DNA of 64,000 nt, from positions 3,410,001 to 3,474,000 of the forward strand of contig NZ_CP108488.1 in NCBI RefSeq assembly GCF_035987325.1, read 5' to 3'. Numbering within the stretch: position 1 is the stretch's first letter; every line of letters starts with the position of its first letter. The DNA comes from Streptomyces sp. NBC_01244. GTDB taxonomy: Bacteria > Actinomycetota > Actinomycetes > Streptomycetales > Streptomycetaceae. Below are positions 47,401 to 55,693 of this stretch, piece after piece. A program made the position numbers and the translations under genes. The notes below the pieces were generated by a model. That model saw only the letters and a list, made by a program, of their open reading frames with translations. It made no database searches and was not told the origin of the DNA.

Positions 47401-47468
47401 GCGAGGCCCGGGCCACCCGCTACGGCTGCAGCCTGCTGGGCGCCGAGGCCTTCGCGGTGGCCCCGTAG
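44430..47468 (+). CDS. Secreted GH84-like beta-N-acetylglucosaminidase
   Basis: A 1012-aa exoprotein. A signal peptide (RGSKR, then a hydrophobic core to about residue 36) is followed by a GH20/84 N-terminal domain, the GH84 barrel (from RGITEGFYGTPWT, with GRTKLNRLLLAPGDDPY and PTEYYQEGATPY), helical and NEW3-like regions, and a C-terminal F5/8-type C domain (from NLLRSAVASSSADETPAF). The catalytic Asp-Asp pair is QD here (Gln350-Asp351 in FQLQFQDVSYTEW). The GTG at 44430 gives a proper signal peptide. Likely action is on extracellular GlcNAc-containing polymers. Confidence 0.85.
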   Translation: MQIRGSKRATATAAAVAVIGALLSGSAVAGPPTAFAAPTSPDAPDAPAAPGTSAAPAALRDPAPLPVPAPALDPRSGPARTAAEGPAVHPRPQSTASDPARAVPLGTEAVLVMPADVDPYAAQLVRDALRGAGVRTLHERADGEPLPGAGPVVRLQGPGDGGTERALRALGADAAGDLPAGGYRLAVGRAEGRDTVALAGVGEDGLFHAAQTLRQLLSQSGGKVPGVLVRDWPSAPVRGITEGFYGTPWTAAQRLAQVEFMGRTKLNRLLLAPGDDPYRTTQWRRDYPAPQAAELRELADRARANKVVLAWAVAPGQSMCLASSADRAALARKLDAMWDLGFRAFQLQFQDVSYTEWGCRADRERYGKGPAAAAKAHAEVAGELAAHLARRYPGAPALSLLPTEYYQEGATPYRTALGGALDHRVEVAWTGVGVVPRTITGPEMTGARSALGQHPLVTMDNYPVNDWDPGRIFLGPYAGRDPVVAGGSAAVLANAMPQAALSRIPLFTAADFTWNPRGYRASDSWAAAVASLAGPDPKAREALAALAGNNASSGLAQPESAYLVPLTDEFWRARSSGDPAAGERLRAAFRVLREAPDRLPALAEEAGPWLSRLARYGAAGELALDVLQAQARGDGAAAWRASQALTTARAALSGAEAARVDKAVLDPFLARAAAEADAWTGAAREPGTVTRQADAWTVELSGARPVSVVTVMTDPLPPGSRGAVIEAHVPGEGWRKVAEAAASGWTQADVGGLRADAVRLVWSGPAPAVHSVVPWTADGPEARFELADTVDAEIGGAAQRIPAELSALRPGEVRGPLSATPPPGITLRLPQTAAAARGTTATVPVEVTVAAGTAPGTYEVPVTFGSQTHTLKVRAHPRTAGPNLLRSAVASSSADETPAFPASGALDDSPATRWSSPAADGAWWQAELSAPARIGLLRLRWQEAYPSRFRVETSADGVTWHPSATVASHGGVDSVHLDPAGGPARFVRVTCEARATRYGCSLLGAEAFAVAP

Positions 47469-47477
47469 GGGCCCGGG

Positions 47478-47695
47478 CAACCCTGCGGGGCCGGGTCCCC
47501 TACCCGCCCTTCGCCCGTTCCCCGGGCTCCGCCCGGACCCGGTCCTCAAACGCCGGACGGGCTGGATCGATCCAGCCTCGCCGGCGTTTGAGGCGCGGGG
47601 TCTGGGGCGGAGCCCCAGGGGGTCCGGGCACAGCCCGGGGAACGGGCGAAGGGTGGGTAGGGGACTTCGCCCCGCGCAGCGACACGCCCGCAGCC
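47478..47695. repeat. Largest dispersed palindromic element, about 90-bp arms
   Basis: A long imperfect inverted repeat centred on GGATCGATCC near 47568. Left-arm blocks CCCTACCCGCCCTTCGCCCG, GGGCTCCGCCCGG and CCTCAAACGCCGG recur, complemented, in the right arm as CCGGCGTTTGAGG, GGGCGGAGCCC and CGGGCGAAGGGTGGGTAGGG. It fills the convergent gap between the GH84-like and HNH genes and is the most complete copy in the window. Confidence 0.85.
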
Positions 47696-47714
47696 GGGGC
47701 CCGGGCTCAGGGGG

Positions 47715-48269
47715 CTACGACGCGACCGCCGCGGCGGCGACCGGTACCCCGATGCGGTCCAGCGCATCCTCCGCCCCGTACGGCTGGAGGTACGGCATCC
47801 AGCACGGATCCCGGTGCCCCGTCCCGATGATCCGCCAGGCCAGCCCGGACGGCGGAGCCGGCTGGTGCCTCAGCCGCCAGCCGAGGTCGACCAGGTGCCG
47901 GTCGGCCTTGACGTGGTTGCAGCGACGGCACGCGGCGACGACGTTGTCCCAGGCGTGCTGCCCGCCCCGGCTGCGCGGGATGACGTGGTCGACACTGGTG
48001 GCGACGGCCCCGCAGTACATGCAGCGGCCGCCGTCCCGGGCGAAGAGCGCGCGGCGGGTGAGTGGAACGGGCCCCCGGTAGGGGACCCGCACGAAGCGCT
48101 TGAGCCGAACCACGCTGGGCGCGGGGACGGCCCTTGTCGCGCTGTGCAGAAAGGCGCCGGATTCTTCCAGGGAGACGGCTTTGTTCTCCAGGACGAGGAC
48201 GAGCGCGCGACGGAGCGGTACGACGCCGAGGGGCTCGTACGACGCGTTGAGGACCAGGACGTGCGGCAC
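47715..48269 (-). CDS. HNH endonuclease family protein
   Basis: A 184-aa protein with an HNH nuclease domain: Cys83-x2-Cys86, Asp94-His95 (VDHVIPRSRGG), Asn109 (WDNVV) and Cys114-x2-Cys117 with RRCNHVKADR. The N-terminal 70 residues (VLVLNASYEPLGVVPLRRALVLVLENKA) are typical of a stand-alone actinobacterial and cyanobacterial HNH group. Its role is unknown; DNA repair or processing is a guess. The GTG start follows AAGGAGG. It is divergent from the MscS gene across 261 bp in which I see no other gene. Confidence 0.88.
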   Translation of the reverse strand: MPHVLVLNASYEPLGVVPLRRALVLVLENKAVSLEESGAFLHSATRAVPAPSVVRLKRFVRVPYRGPVPLTRRALFARDGGRCMYCGAVATSVDHVIPRSRGGQHAWDNVVAACRRCNHVKADRHLVDLGWRLRHQPAPPSGLAWRIIGTGHRDPCWMPYLQPYGAEDALDRIGVPVAAAAVAS

Positions 48270-48530
48270 GGACTGCCTCCTTGTACGCCGGCGGCGCGTG
48301 GCTCGCGCCGGGACGATCTGCTTTCCAGTCTCCCCTTACGGCTGGTCGAAGCGCCACCACGCGCCCGTAACGGGTCCGAGGTGTTTTCAACCACACCCGC
48401 TTCATCCCCGCGTGAGTCTGGTCTCTCCCTCGAACATGGCAACAAGTCCGGCCGAATGCCCCGTTAGGGTGGATGGTCTGCCCGCCCCATCCCTTCCGCG
48501 GGCAGGACGCTATATCTGGAGGTTCCCGCC

Positions 48531-49628
48531 GTGCCCAGGCCTGCCGCCCTGATCCCGCTCGCAGCCGACAACCCGGACGCGGCCGAAACGATCAGAGAGA
48601 CCCACGAGAGCGTCACGAACGCCGCCAGTTTCATAGAGGAGAACTGGGCCGGATGGCTGTACCTGGGCCTGCGGATCCTCCTCATCCTGGTCATCGCCTT
48701 CGCCCTGCGTTCGGTGGTCCGCAAATCGCTGACCAAGCTGATCACCCGGATGAACCGCGGCGCCGATGCCGTCGAGGGCACGGCCCTGAGCGGGCTGCTG
48801 GTCAACGCCGAGCGGCGCCGGCAACGGTCAGAGGCCATAGGGTCCGTGCTGCGTTCGGTGGCCTCGTTCCTGATCCTCGGCACGGCGGGCCTGATGGTGC
48901 TCGGCGCGCTCGACATCAATCTGGGACCGCTGCTGGCGAGCGCCGGTGTGGCGGGCGTGGCGATCGGTTTCGGCGCCCGGAACCTGGTCACGGACTTCCT
49001 CTCCGGCGTGTTCATGATCCTTGAGGACCAGTACGGCGTCGGCGACAAGATCGATGCCGGGGTGGCCTCCGGCGAGGTCGTCGAGGTGGGCCTGCGCGTC
49101 ACCAAGCTGCGCGGCGACAACGGAGAGATCTGGTACGTCCGCAACGGCGAGATCAAGCGGATCGGCAACCTCAGCCAGGGCTGGGCCACGGCGAGCGTGG
49201 CCGTGCAGGTCAAGCCGACCGAGAGCCTCTCCCGCATCCGTGAGGTGATCAAGGGGATCGCCGACACCCTGGCCAAGGAGTCCCCCTGGGACGAGCGGCT
49301 GTGGGGTCCGGTGGAGGTGCTGGGCCTGGACGAGGTGCTGCTGGCCTCCATGACGGTGTCGGTGTCGGCGAAGACGATGCCGGGCCAGCAGTTCTCGGTG
49401 GAGCGCGAGCTGCGCTGGCGGATCAAGGACGCCTTCGACGCCGCGGGCATCGGGATCGTCGGGGGCCTGCCGGCGCCCGAGGAGGACGAGGCCGCGGCCG
49501 ATCCCTCGGCTTCCGTCGCCCCGCCGTCGGCGCTGGCGAACCCGACCTCCCCGCAGTCCCTGGCCACGGCGGAGATCCCGCCGCCGGCCGTGGGCGGCTC
49601 GGTCTCCGGTCCCCGCATCACGAAGTAG
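48531..49628 (+). CDS. MscS-family mechanosensitive ion channel
   Basis: A 365-aa membrane protein. About three membrane segments (roughly 43-63, 105-125 and 130-160) lead into the pore helix and MscS signature GVAIGFGARNLVTDFLSGVFMILEDQYGVGDKI, followed by the cytoplasmic beta and alpha/beta domains. A disordered Pro/Ala-rich tail closes the protein. Such channels release solutes on hypo-osmotic shock. The GTG at 48531 follows GGAGG. Confidence 0.9.
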   Translation: MPRPAALIPLAADNPDAAETIRETHESVTNAASFIEENWAGWLYLGLRILLILVIAFALRSVVRKSLTKLITRMNRGADAVEGTALSGLLVNAERRRQRSEAIGSVLRSVASFLILGTAGLMVLGALDINLGPLLASAGVAGVAIGFGARNLVTDFLSGVFMILEDQYGVGDKIDAGVASGEVVEVGLRVTKLRGDNGEIWYVRNGEIKRIGNLSQGWATASVAVQVKPTESLSRIREVIKGIADTLAKESPWDERLWGPVEVLGLDEVLLASMTVSVSAKTMPGQQFSVERELRWRIKDAFDAAGIGIVGGLPAPEEDEAAADPSASVAPPSALANPTSPQSLATAEIPPPAVGGSVSGPRITK

Positions 49629-49638
49629 CGCCCGCCGC

Positions 49639-49712
49639 GCTCGTATCCGTATCCGTACACCGCTCGTATCCGTACACCGCTCACACCGCTCCGTACACCG
49701 CTCACACCGCGC
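49639..49712. repeat. Short tandem tract of CGTATCC / CGTACACCGCTC units
   Basis: Between the MscS stop and its terminator, units CGTATC-CGTA and CACCGCTC repeat in a mixed pattern. The tract is pyrimidine-rich on the plus strand and has no coding sense. Confidence 0.7.
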
Positions 49713-49719
49713 AACACCG

Positions 49720-49750
49720 CTGCCCCCGCAGATCCGATCTGCGGGGGCAG
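49720..49750 (+). terminator. Terminator of the MscS gene
   Basis: A 15-bp perfect stem, CTGCCCCCGCAGATC / GATCTGCGGGGGCAG, around one central base lies about 90 bp past the MscS stop and just before the csnR promoter. Confidence 0.88.
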
Positions 49751-49767
49751 TGGTGTACGCGCCACCA

Positions 49768-49802
49768 TTGACACGAGCGACCCACCAATAGGAAACTTAC
49801 CT
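49768..49802 (+). promoter_or_regulatory. csn operon promoter region with a probable CsnR box
   Basis: TTGACA at 49768 is a good -35 element. About 16 bp on lies AGGAAACTTACCT (49790-49802), an imperfect palindrome (ideal AGGAAA-S-TTTCCT) placed over the expected -10/start region. From memory, CsnR of S. coelicolor/S. lividans binds a palindrome of this type upstream of its own gene. Confidence 0.6.
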
Positions 49803-49835
49803 AACAGTTCATCTCCGCGAGGGAGAAGCCACACC

Positions 49836-51083
49836 ATGCCCGCCACCCCCGGTACGCCCAGCCTGTTGCGCGCCCTGAACGACCGGGCCGCGCTCGAGCT
49901 CCTGCTGACGCACGGTCCGCTGTCCCGGACCCGGATCGGGCATCTGACCGGCCTCTCGAAGCCCACCGCCTCCCAGCTGCTGGCCCGACTGGAGGCCGCC
50001 GGGCTCGTCGTCGCCACCGGCACCGCCACCGGCCGCCCCGGCCCCAACGCCCAGCTCTACGCCGTCAACGCGCGGGCCGCGTACGTCGCGGGGCTCGATG
50101 TCACCCCGGGCCGGATCCTCGCCTCCGTGGCCGACCTCGCCGGCGAGGTGATCGGCAGCCACGAGCTCCCCCACGCGGAGGGCACCGGGCCGGTCGAGCA
50201 GGTCACCCGCGCCCTCGGCGAGGCCGTCAAGGACGCCGGGCTGCACCTCGCCGACATCCACCGGGTGGTCATCGCGACCCCGGGCTCCTTCGACCCCCGC
50301 ACCGGGGTGCTGCGCTACGCCGACCACCTGGCGGGCTGGCAGTCCCCCACGCTCCTCGACGAGCTCGCCGCGGCCCTGCCGATGCCGGTCGAGTACGAGA
50401 ACGACGTGAACCTCGCCGCCGTCGCCGAGCAGCGGCTCGGCGCCGCCCGCGGCCACGAGGACTTCGTCCTGCTGTGGAACGAGGAGGGCCTCGGAGCCGC
50501 CCTCGTGCTCGGCGGCCGGCTGCACCGCGGCTGGACCGGCGGCGCCGGGGAGATCGGCTTCCTGCCGGTCGCCGGGCACCCGCTGGTCCGCCAGGTCACC
50601 CGGGTCAACTCCGGCGGCTACCAGGAGCTGGCCGGCGCACAGGTCCTGCCCGCGATGGCGGCCCGGCTCGGCGTCGACGCGCCGCCGGCCGCCGCGGCCG
50701 GGGCCGGTTCGGTGCACGGCGCCGTGCACGGGGCCGAGTCCGGGGCCATGGTCGAGGCGGCCGCCGCGCTGCTGGCCCAGGCCGCCGCGGCGCCCGAGGG
50801 GGCTCACCTGGAACTCCTGCGGGAGTACGCCACCGCCCTCGCCACCGGTCTCGCCTCGCTGGTGGCCGTACTGGACCCGGAGATCGTGATCCTCTCCGGC
50901 GCGCTGACCATCGCGGGCGGCGAGCCGCTGCGCGAGCTCCTCGAGGCCGAGCTCGCCGACCTCGCCCCGTCCCGGCCCCTGCTGGTGACGGGCGAGGTAC
51001 GGGAACGGCCCGTACTGCGCGGGGCACTGGAGAGCGCCCTCGCCGCGACCCGCGACGAGGTCTTCGACACCTCGCGCCGCTGA
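49836..51083 (+). CDS. csnR: ROK-family repressor of chitosan-oligosaccharide uptake
   Basis: A 415-aa ROK regulator. An N-terminal winged helix (NDRAALELLLTHGPLSRTRIGHLTGLSKPTASQLLARLE, about 15-53) is followed by the ROK actin-like fold (YENDVNLAAVAEQRLGAARG, GAGEIGFLPV). Order and content match the Streptomyces csnR-E-F-G-H-K operon, in which CsnR represses the operon until chitosan oligosaccharides are present. The CxCGxxGC zinc motif found in many ROK proteins is absent; the place reads VRQVTRVNSGGYQE. First gene of the operon. Confidence 0.85.
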   Translation: MPATPGTPSLLRALNDRAALELLLTHGPLSRTRIGHLTGLSKPTASQLLARLEAAGLVVATGTATGRPGPNAQLYAVNARAAYVAGLDVTPGRILASVADLAGEVIGSHELPHAEGTGPVEQVTRALGEAVKDAGLHLADIHRVVIATPGSFDPRTGVLRYADHLAGWQSPTLLDELAAALPMPVEYENDVNLAAVAEQRLGAARGHEDFVLLWNEEGLGAALVLGGRLHRGWTGGAGEIGFLPVAGHPLVRQVTRVNSGGYQELAGAQVLPAMAARLGVDAPPAAAAGAGSVHGAVHGAESGAMVEAAAALLAQAAAAPEGAHLELLREYATALATGLASLVAVLDPEIVILSGALTIAGGEPLRELLEAELADLAPSRPLLVTGEVRERPVLRGALESALAATRDEVFDTSRR

Positions 51084-51200
51084 ACCGCACCACCCGCACC
51101 ACCCGCACGCCTCCCCGCACCACCCGCACCACGGCACACCTCCGCACCACCGCACCTCCACCCCTCCAGGAAGTCCCCCCGCGCAGAGAGTGACTCCGCC

Positions 51201-52535
51201 ATGCCCGGAATCCGCCGCCTGACCGTCGCCGCCACCGCCGTCGCCGCGATATCCGTACTCGCCACCGCGTGTGCGGGCTCCGCCTCCAACACGGCCGCCG
51301 ACGACCCGAAGAAGGACGTCACCCTCAACTTCTGGCACGGCTGGTCCGCCCCCAGCGAGATCAAGGCCATCGAGGACAACATCGCCCGGTTCCAGAAGGC
51401 GCACCCGAACATCAAGGTGAACGTCACCGGCAACATGACGGACGACAAGATCAACCAGGCGCTGCGCGCCGGCGGGGAGAAGGCCCCCGACGTGGTCTCC
51501 TCCTTCACCACCGACAGCGTCGGCAAGTTCTGCAACACCGGCGCCTTCGCGGACCTGAACCCCTTCCTGAAGAAGTCCGGGGTCGACAAGGAGAAGGTCT
51601 TCCCCAAGACCCTGCTGGAGTACACCCAGTTCAACGGCAACCAGTGCACGCTGCCGCTGCTGAACGACGCGTACGGCCTCGTCTACAACAAGACCGCCTT
51701 CGAGGCCGCCGGGATCACCGAACCACCCAAGACCTGGAGCCAGTTCGAGGCCGCCGCGCAGAAGCTGACGATCCCCAAGGGCGATTCGTACCAGCAGCTC
51801 GGCATCATGCCCACCTTCCACGGCTACGAGACCGCCCCCCAGCGCCTGGCCGCGCTGTGGAGCCCGTCGTACTTCACCGCCGACGGCAAGTCCAACCTGG
51901 CCAAGGACCCCGGCTTCGCGCAGATGCTGACGGCCCAGAAGAACCTGGTCGGCAAGCTCGGCGGGTACGAGAAGCTGGAGAAGTTCCGCACCACCTTCGG
52001 TGACGAGTGGAGCGCCGAGCACCCCTTCCACCTGGGCCTGGTGGCCATGCAGATCGACGGCGAGTGGCGGGCGCCCATGGCGAAGGAGGCCGGGGTGAAG
52101 TTCGAGATCGGGACCGCGCCGATGCCCGTCCCGGACGACCGGATCGCCGAGTACGGCAAGGGCTACCTGGCCGGCACGATCATGGGCATCGCCTCGGGCA
52201 GCAAGAAGCAGAACGCCGCCTGGGAGCTGACGAAGTACATGACGACCGACACCGACGCGGTCGTGGAGTTCGCCAACGCCATCCACAACGTGCCCTCCAC
52301 GCTGGCCGCCCTGGACTCCCCCAAGCTGCAGGTGAGCCCGGAGTTCAAGACGTTCATCGACATCGCCAAGCACCCGAAGTCGACCACCACCCCGGCGCAG
52401 GCGGACGGCGGCACCTACCAGCTGACCTTCACGGACTTCGCGTACGCGGTCGAGAAGGGCGAGGTCACGGACATCGCGGCCGGTCTCGCCAAGACCGACC
52501 AGCAGATCGACACGGACATCGCGAAGGCCAAGTAG
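51201..52535 (+). CDS. csnE: Sugar-binding lipoprotein of the csn ABC transporter
   Basis: A 444-aa extracellular solute-binding protein of the CUT1 sugar family. The signal peptide ends SVLATAC-AG, with Cys24 the probable lipidated residue. NFWHGWSAPSEIKAIEDNIARFQKAHP and the Trp/Tyr-rich body are typical of oligosaccharide binders. Context predicts chito- or glucosamine-oligosaccharides as ligand. It is followed 4 bp later by the first permease gene. The 117-bp gap before it is a CACC-repeat-rich tract with no gene. Confidence 0.87.
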   Translation: MPGIRRLTVAATAVAAISVLATACAGSASNTAADDPKKDVTLNFWHGWSAPSEIKAIEDNIARFQKAHPNIKVNVTGNMTDDKINQALRAGGEKAPDVVSSFTTDSVGKFCNTGAFADLNPFLKKSGVDKEKVFPKTLLEYTQFNGNQCTLPLLNDAYGLVYNKTAFEAAGITEPPKTWSQFEAAAQKLTIPKGDSYQQLGIMPTFHGYETAPQRLAALWSPSYFTADGKSNLAKDPGFAQMLTAQKNLVGKLGGYEKLEKFRTTFGDEWSAEHPFHLGLVAMQIDGEWRAPMAKEAGVKFEIGTAPMPVPDDRIAEYGKGYLAGTIMGIASGSKKQNAAWELTKYMTTDTDAVVEFANAIHNVPSTLAALDSPKLQVSPEFKTFIDIAKHPKSTTTPAQADGGTYQLTFTDFAYAVEKGEVTDIAAGLAKTDQQIDTDIAKAK

Positions 52536-52539
52536 CCCG

Positions 52540-53490
52540 ATGAACGGCACCCTCTCCCCCGAACTGCGCGCCAGGCGACGCAGGTCGGCACTGCGCTCGA
52601 CGGCCTTCATGTCGCCCTGGCTGATCGGGTTCAGCGTCTTCTTCGCCTACCCGCTCGTCTCCACCGTCTACTTCTCCTTCACCAAGTACGACGGCTTCCG
52701 CCCGCCCGTCTTCAACGGGCTGGACAACTGGACCTACGTCTTCTCCGACCTCCCGATGTTCTGGCCGGCCATGCGCAACACCCTGTGGCTGGTCGTGGTC
52801 ATGGTCGCCTGCCGGGTCGCCTTCGGTCTCGGCATCGGCCTGCTCATCACGAAGATCAAACTGGGCACGGGCGTCTTCCGCACCCTGTTCTACCTGCCCT
52901 ACCTGGCCCCTCCGGTGGCGGCGACCCTGGCCTTCGTCTTCCTGCTCAACCCGGGCAGCGGCCCGGTGAACACCCTGCTGGACGCGGTCGGGCTGCCCAC
53001 GCCCGGCTGGTTCACGGACCCCGCCTGGTCCAAGCCCGCGCTGACCGCGCTCGCTGTGTGGGGGGTCGGCGACCTGATGGTCATCTTCATGGCCGCGCTC
53101 CTCGACGTACCGCGCGAGCAGTACGAGGCCGCCGAGCTGGACGGGGCCGGGGCGCCGGCGCGCTTCCGCCACATCACCCTGCCGAACATCTCCCCGATCA
53201 TCCTGTTCGCGGTGGTCACCGGGGTCATCCAGGCGATGCAGTTCTACACACAGCCCCTGGTGGCGGGGAAGGTGGCGTCCGGCGTGATCGGCGGCTCGGG
53301 CCAGCCGACCGAGCCCGGGTACCCCGACAAGTCCACGCTGACCCTGCCCCAGGTCATCTACAACGTCGGCTTCCAGCGCTTCGACTACGGCACCGCCTGC
53401 GTGGTCGCCCTGGTGCTGTTCGCCCTCTCCATGGCCTTCACCGCGCTGCTGATGCGGCGGCGCGGCGGCCTGATCACGGCAGGTGACTGA
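52540..53490 (+). CDS. csnF: Sugar ABC transporter permease (MalF-like)
   Basis: A 316-aa inner-membrane permease with six segments. The EAA loop EQYEAAELDGAGAPARFRHITLPNISPI, which contacts the ATPase, is intact. A long first external region (TKYDGFRPPVFNGLDNWTYVF) marks it as the MalF-type partner. It pairs with the permease starting 5 bp downstream. No ATPase gene is in the operon; Streptomyces CUT1 transporters generally share the MsiK ATPase. Confidence 0.9.
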   Translation: MNGTLSPELRARRRRSALRSTAFMSPWLIGFSVFFAYPLVSTVYFSFTKYDGFRPPVFNGLDNWTYVFSDLPMFWPAMRNTLWLVVVMVACRVAFGLGIGLLITKIKLGTGVFRTLFYLPYLAPPVAATLAFVFLLNPGSGPVNTLLDAVGLPTPGWFTDPAWSKPALTALAVWGVGDLMVIFMAALLDVPREQYEAAELDGAGAPARFRHITLPNISPIILFAVVTGVIQAMQFYTQPLVAGKVASGVIGGSGQPTEPGYPDKSTLTLPQVIYNVGFQRFDYGTACVVALVLFALSMAFTALLMRRRGGLITAGD

Positions 53491-53495
53491 CGGCC

Positions 53496-54425
53496 ATGGG
53501 CCAGAACCAGAGCCAGACCCTCACCCGCGGCCCGCGGCGGACCCCGCGGCCGGCCGCGGCCCTCACACCGGATTCCGCGCGGGTCGTACGCACCGCGCGG
53601 CGGCGGGCCGCCCTGCACTGGGTGGCCGTGCACTCCCTCGGCGTCGCCGCGGCGCTGTTCTTCGTCCTCCCCTTCGTGTTCCTCTTCCTGACCTCCGTGA
53701 TGAGCGACCAGCAGGCGCTGACCCGCGAGCTGTGGCCGCGCACCTGGGAGTGGGGCAACTACGCGAAGGTGTGGGACACCCCCGGCTTCCTGACCTGGTG
53801 GCGCAACACCCTTGTGTACGCGGGCCTCGGCACCCTACTGACCGTGGTCTCCTCGGTGCCCGTCGCCTACGCGCTCGCCAAGTTCCGCTTCCGCGGCCGG
53901 CGGCTGTCGCTGCTGCTCGTGATCGCCATGATGATGCTGCCGCCCCAGGTGGTCGTCATCCCCATGTACCTCTTCTGGGCCAAGCAGCTGGACCTGTCCG
54001 GCACCCTGTGGCCGCTGATCATCCCGATGGCCTTCGGCGACGCGTTCTCCATCTTCCTGCTGCGCCAGTTCCTGCTGACGATCCCGGACGAGTACCTGGA
54101 CGCGGCGAAGGTCGACGGCTGCGGAGAGCTGCGCACCCTGCTGAAGGTGGTGCTGCCGATGGCCAAGCCCGGCATCGCGGCGGTCGCGCTGTTCCAGTTC
54201 TTCTGCGCCTGGAACGACTACTTCGGCCCGCAGATCTACGCCTCCGACAACCCGGCCGCCTGGACCCTCAGTTACGGGCTGGAGTCCTTCAAGGGCGCCC
54301 ACCACACCAACTGGAACCTGACCATGGCCGCGACCGTGCTGGTCATGGCCCCGGTGATCGTCCTCTTCTTCTTCGCCCAGAAGGCGTTCGTCGAAGGCGT
54401 CACCCTGACCGGAGTGAAAGGCTAG
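53496..54425 (+). CDS. csnG: Sugar ABC transporter permease (MalG-like)
   Basis: A 309-aa permease with six segments and the EAA loop DEYLDAAKVDGCGELRTLLKVVLPMAKPGI. The C-terminus FFAQKAFVEGVTLTGVKG is the conserved end of MalG-type permeases. It completes the transporter with csnE and csnF and is followed 2 bp later by the GH4 gene. Confidence 0.92.
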   Translation: MGQNQSQTLTRGPRRTPRPAAALTPDSARVVRTARRRAALHWVAVHSLGVAAALFFVLPFVFLFLTSVMSDQQALTRELWPRTWEWGNYAKVWDTPGFLTWWRNTLVYAGLGTLLTVVSSVPVAYALAKFRFRGRRLSLLLVIAMMMLPPQVVVIPMYLFWAKQLDLSGTLWPLIIPMAFGDAFSIFLLRQFLLTIPDEYLDAAKVDGCGELRTLLKVVLPMAKPGIAAVALFQFFCAWNDYFGPQIYASDNPAAWTLSYGLESFKGAHHTNWNLTMAATVLVMAPVIVLFFFAQKAFVEGVTLTGVKG

Positions 54426-54427
54426 TC

Positions 54428-55693
54428 ATGAAACTCGCAGTGGTGGGCGGCGGTTCCACCTATACCCCCGAGCTGATCGACGGGTTCGCCCGGCTGCGCG
54501 ACACCCTGCCCATCAGCGAGCTGGTGCTGATCGACCCGGCCGCCGACCGGCTGGAACTGATCGGCGGCCTGGCCCGGCGGATCTTCGCCAAGCAGGGGCA
54601 CCCGGGCCTGATCACCACCACCTCCGACCTCGACGCGGGCGTCGCCGACGCGGACGCGGTCCTGCTGCAACTGCGCATCGGCGGGCAGGCGGCCCGGCTC
54701 CAGGACGAGACCTGGCCGCTGGAGTGCGGCTGCGTGGGCCAGGAGACCACCGGAGCCGGCGGCCTCGCCAAGGCGCTGCGCACGGTCCCGGTGGTCCTCG
54801 ACATCGCCGAGCGGGTCCGGCGCTCCAACCCGGACGCGTGGATCATCGACTTCACCAATCCGGTCGGGATCGTCACCCGGGCCCTGCTCCGGGCCGGGCA
54901 CAAGGCGGTCGGGCTGTGCAACGTGGCCATCGGCTTCCAGCGCAGGTTCGCCGCGATGCTGGACCTGACCCCGGCCGACATCCACCTCGACCACGTCGGC
55001 CTCAACCACCTCACCTGGGAGCTGGGGGTGCGCAAGGGCGGCCCGGAGGGCGAGAACCTGCTGCCTCAGCTCATCGCCCGGCACGGCGACGCCGTCGCCG
55101 CGGACCTGCGCCTGCCCCGCAGCGTGCTGGACCGGCTCGGCGTGGTCCCCTCGTACTACCTGCGCTACTTCTACGCGCACGACGAGGTGGTCCGGGAGCT
55201 CGGCACCAAGCCCTCGCGGGCCGCCGAGGTCGCCGCGATGGAGAAGGAACTGCTCGGCCTGTACGGGGATCCCGCGCTGGACGAGAAGCCGGAACTGCTC
55301 GCCAAGCGCGGCGGCGCCTTCTACTCGGAGGCCGCCGTGGACCTGGCCGCGGCCCTGCTGGGCGACGGCGGGAGCGCCGTGCAGGTGGTCAACACGCTGA
55401 ACAACGGCACCCTGCCGTTCCTCCCGGACGACGCCGTCGTCGAGGTGCAGGCGCGGGTGGACCGCTCCGGGACCTCGCCGCTGGCCGTGCCCCGGCTGGA
55501 CCCGCTGTACGCGGGGCTCATCGCCCACGTCACGGCGTACGAGGACCTCGCGCTGGACGCGGCGCTGCGCGGCGGCCGCGAGCGCGTCTTCAAGGCGCTG
55601 CTGGCGCACCCCCTGGTGGGCCAGTTCGACCTCGCCGAAGGGCTGACGGACCGGCTCCTGGCGCACAACAAGGAGCACCTGGCATGGGCGTGA
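54428..55693 (+). CDS. csnH: GH4 family NAD- and metal-dependent glycosidase
   Basis: A 421-aa GH4 enzyme. The dinucleotide-binding VVGGGSTYTPELIDG is near the N-terminus. DFTNPVGIVT (141-150), the metal-ligand Cys164 in GLCNVAIGF and His194 in GLNHLTW are all present. GH4 enzymes use NAD+ and Mn2+ in a redox-assisted hydrolysis, often of phosphorylated disaccharides (6-phospho-beta-glucosidase type). In the csn operon it presumably cleaves imported glucosamine oligosaccharides. It overlaps the kinase gene by 10 bp. Confidence 0.9.
   Translation: MKLAVVGGGSTYTPELIDGFARLRDTLPISELVLIDPAADRLELIGGLARRIFAKQGHPGLITTTSDLDAGVADADAVLLQLRIGGQAARLQDETWPLECGCVGQETTGAGGLAKALRTVPVVLDIAERVRRSNPDAWIIDFTNPVGIVTRALLRAGHKAVGLCNVAIGFQRRFAAMLDLTPADIHLDHVGLNHLTWELGVRKGGPEGENLLPQLIARHGDAVAADLRLPRSVLDRLGVVPSYYLRYFYAHDEVVRELGTKPSRAAEVAAMEKELLGLYGDPALDEKPELLAKRGGAFYSEAAVDLAAALLGDGGSAVQVVNTLNNGTLPFLPDDAVVEVQARVDRSGTSPLAVPRLDPLYAGLIAHVTAYEDLALDAALRGGRERVFKALLAHPLVGQFDLAEGLTDRLLAHNKEHLAWA

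Noticed and set aside
52465..53172. Minus-strand frame opposite csnF
   Set aside because: Antisense to a clear permease gene, with no ribosome site.
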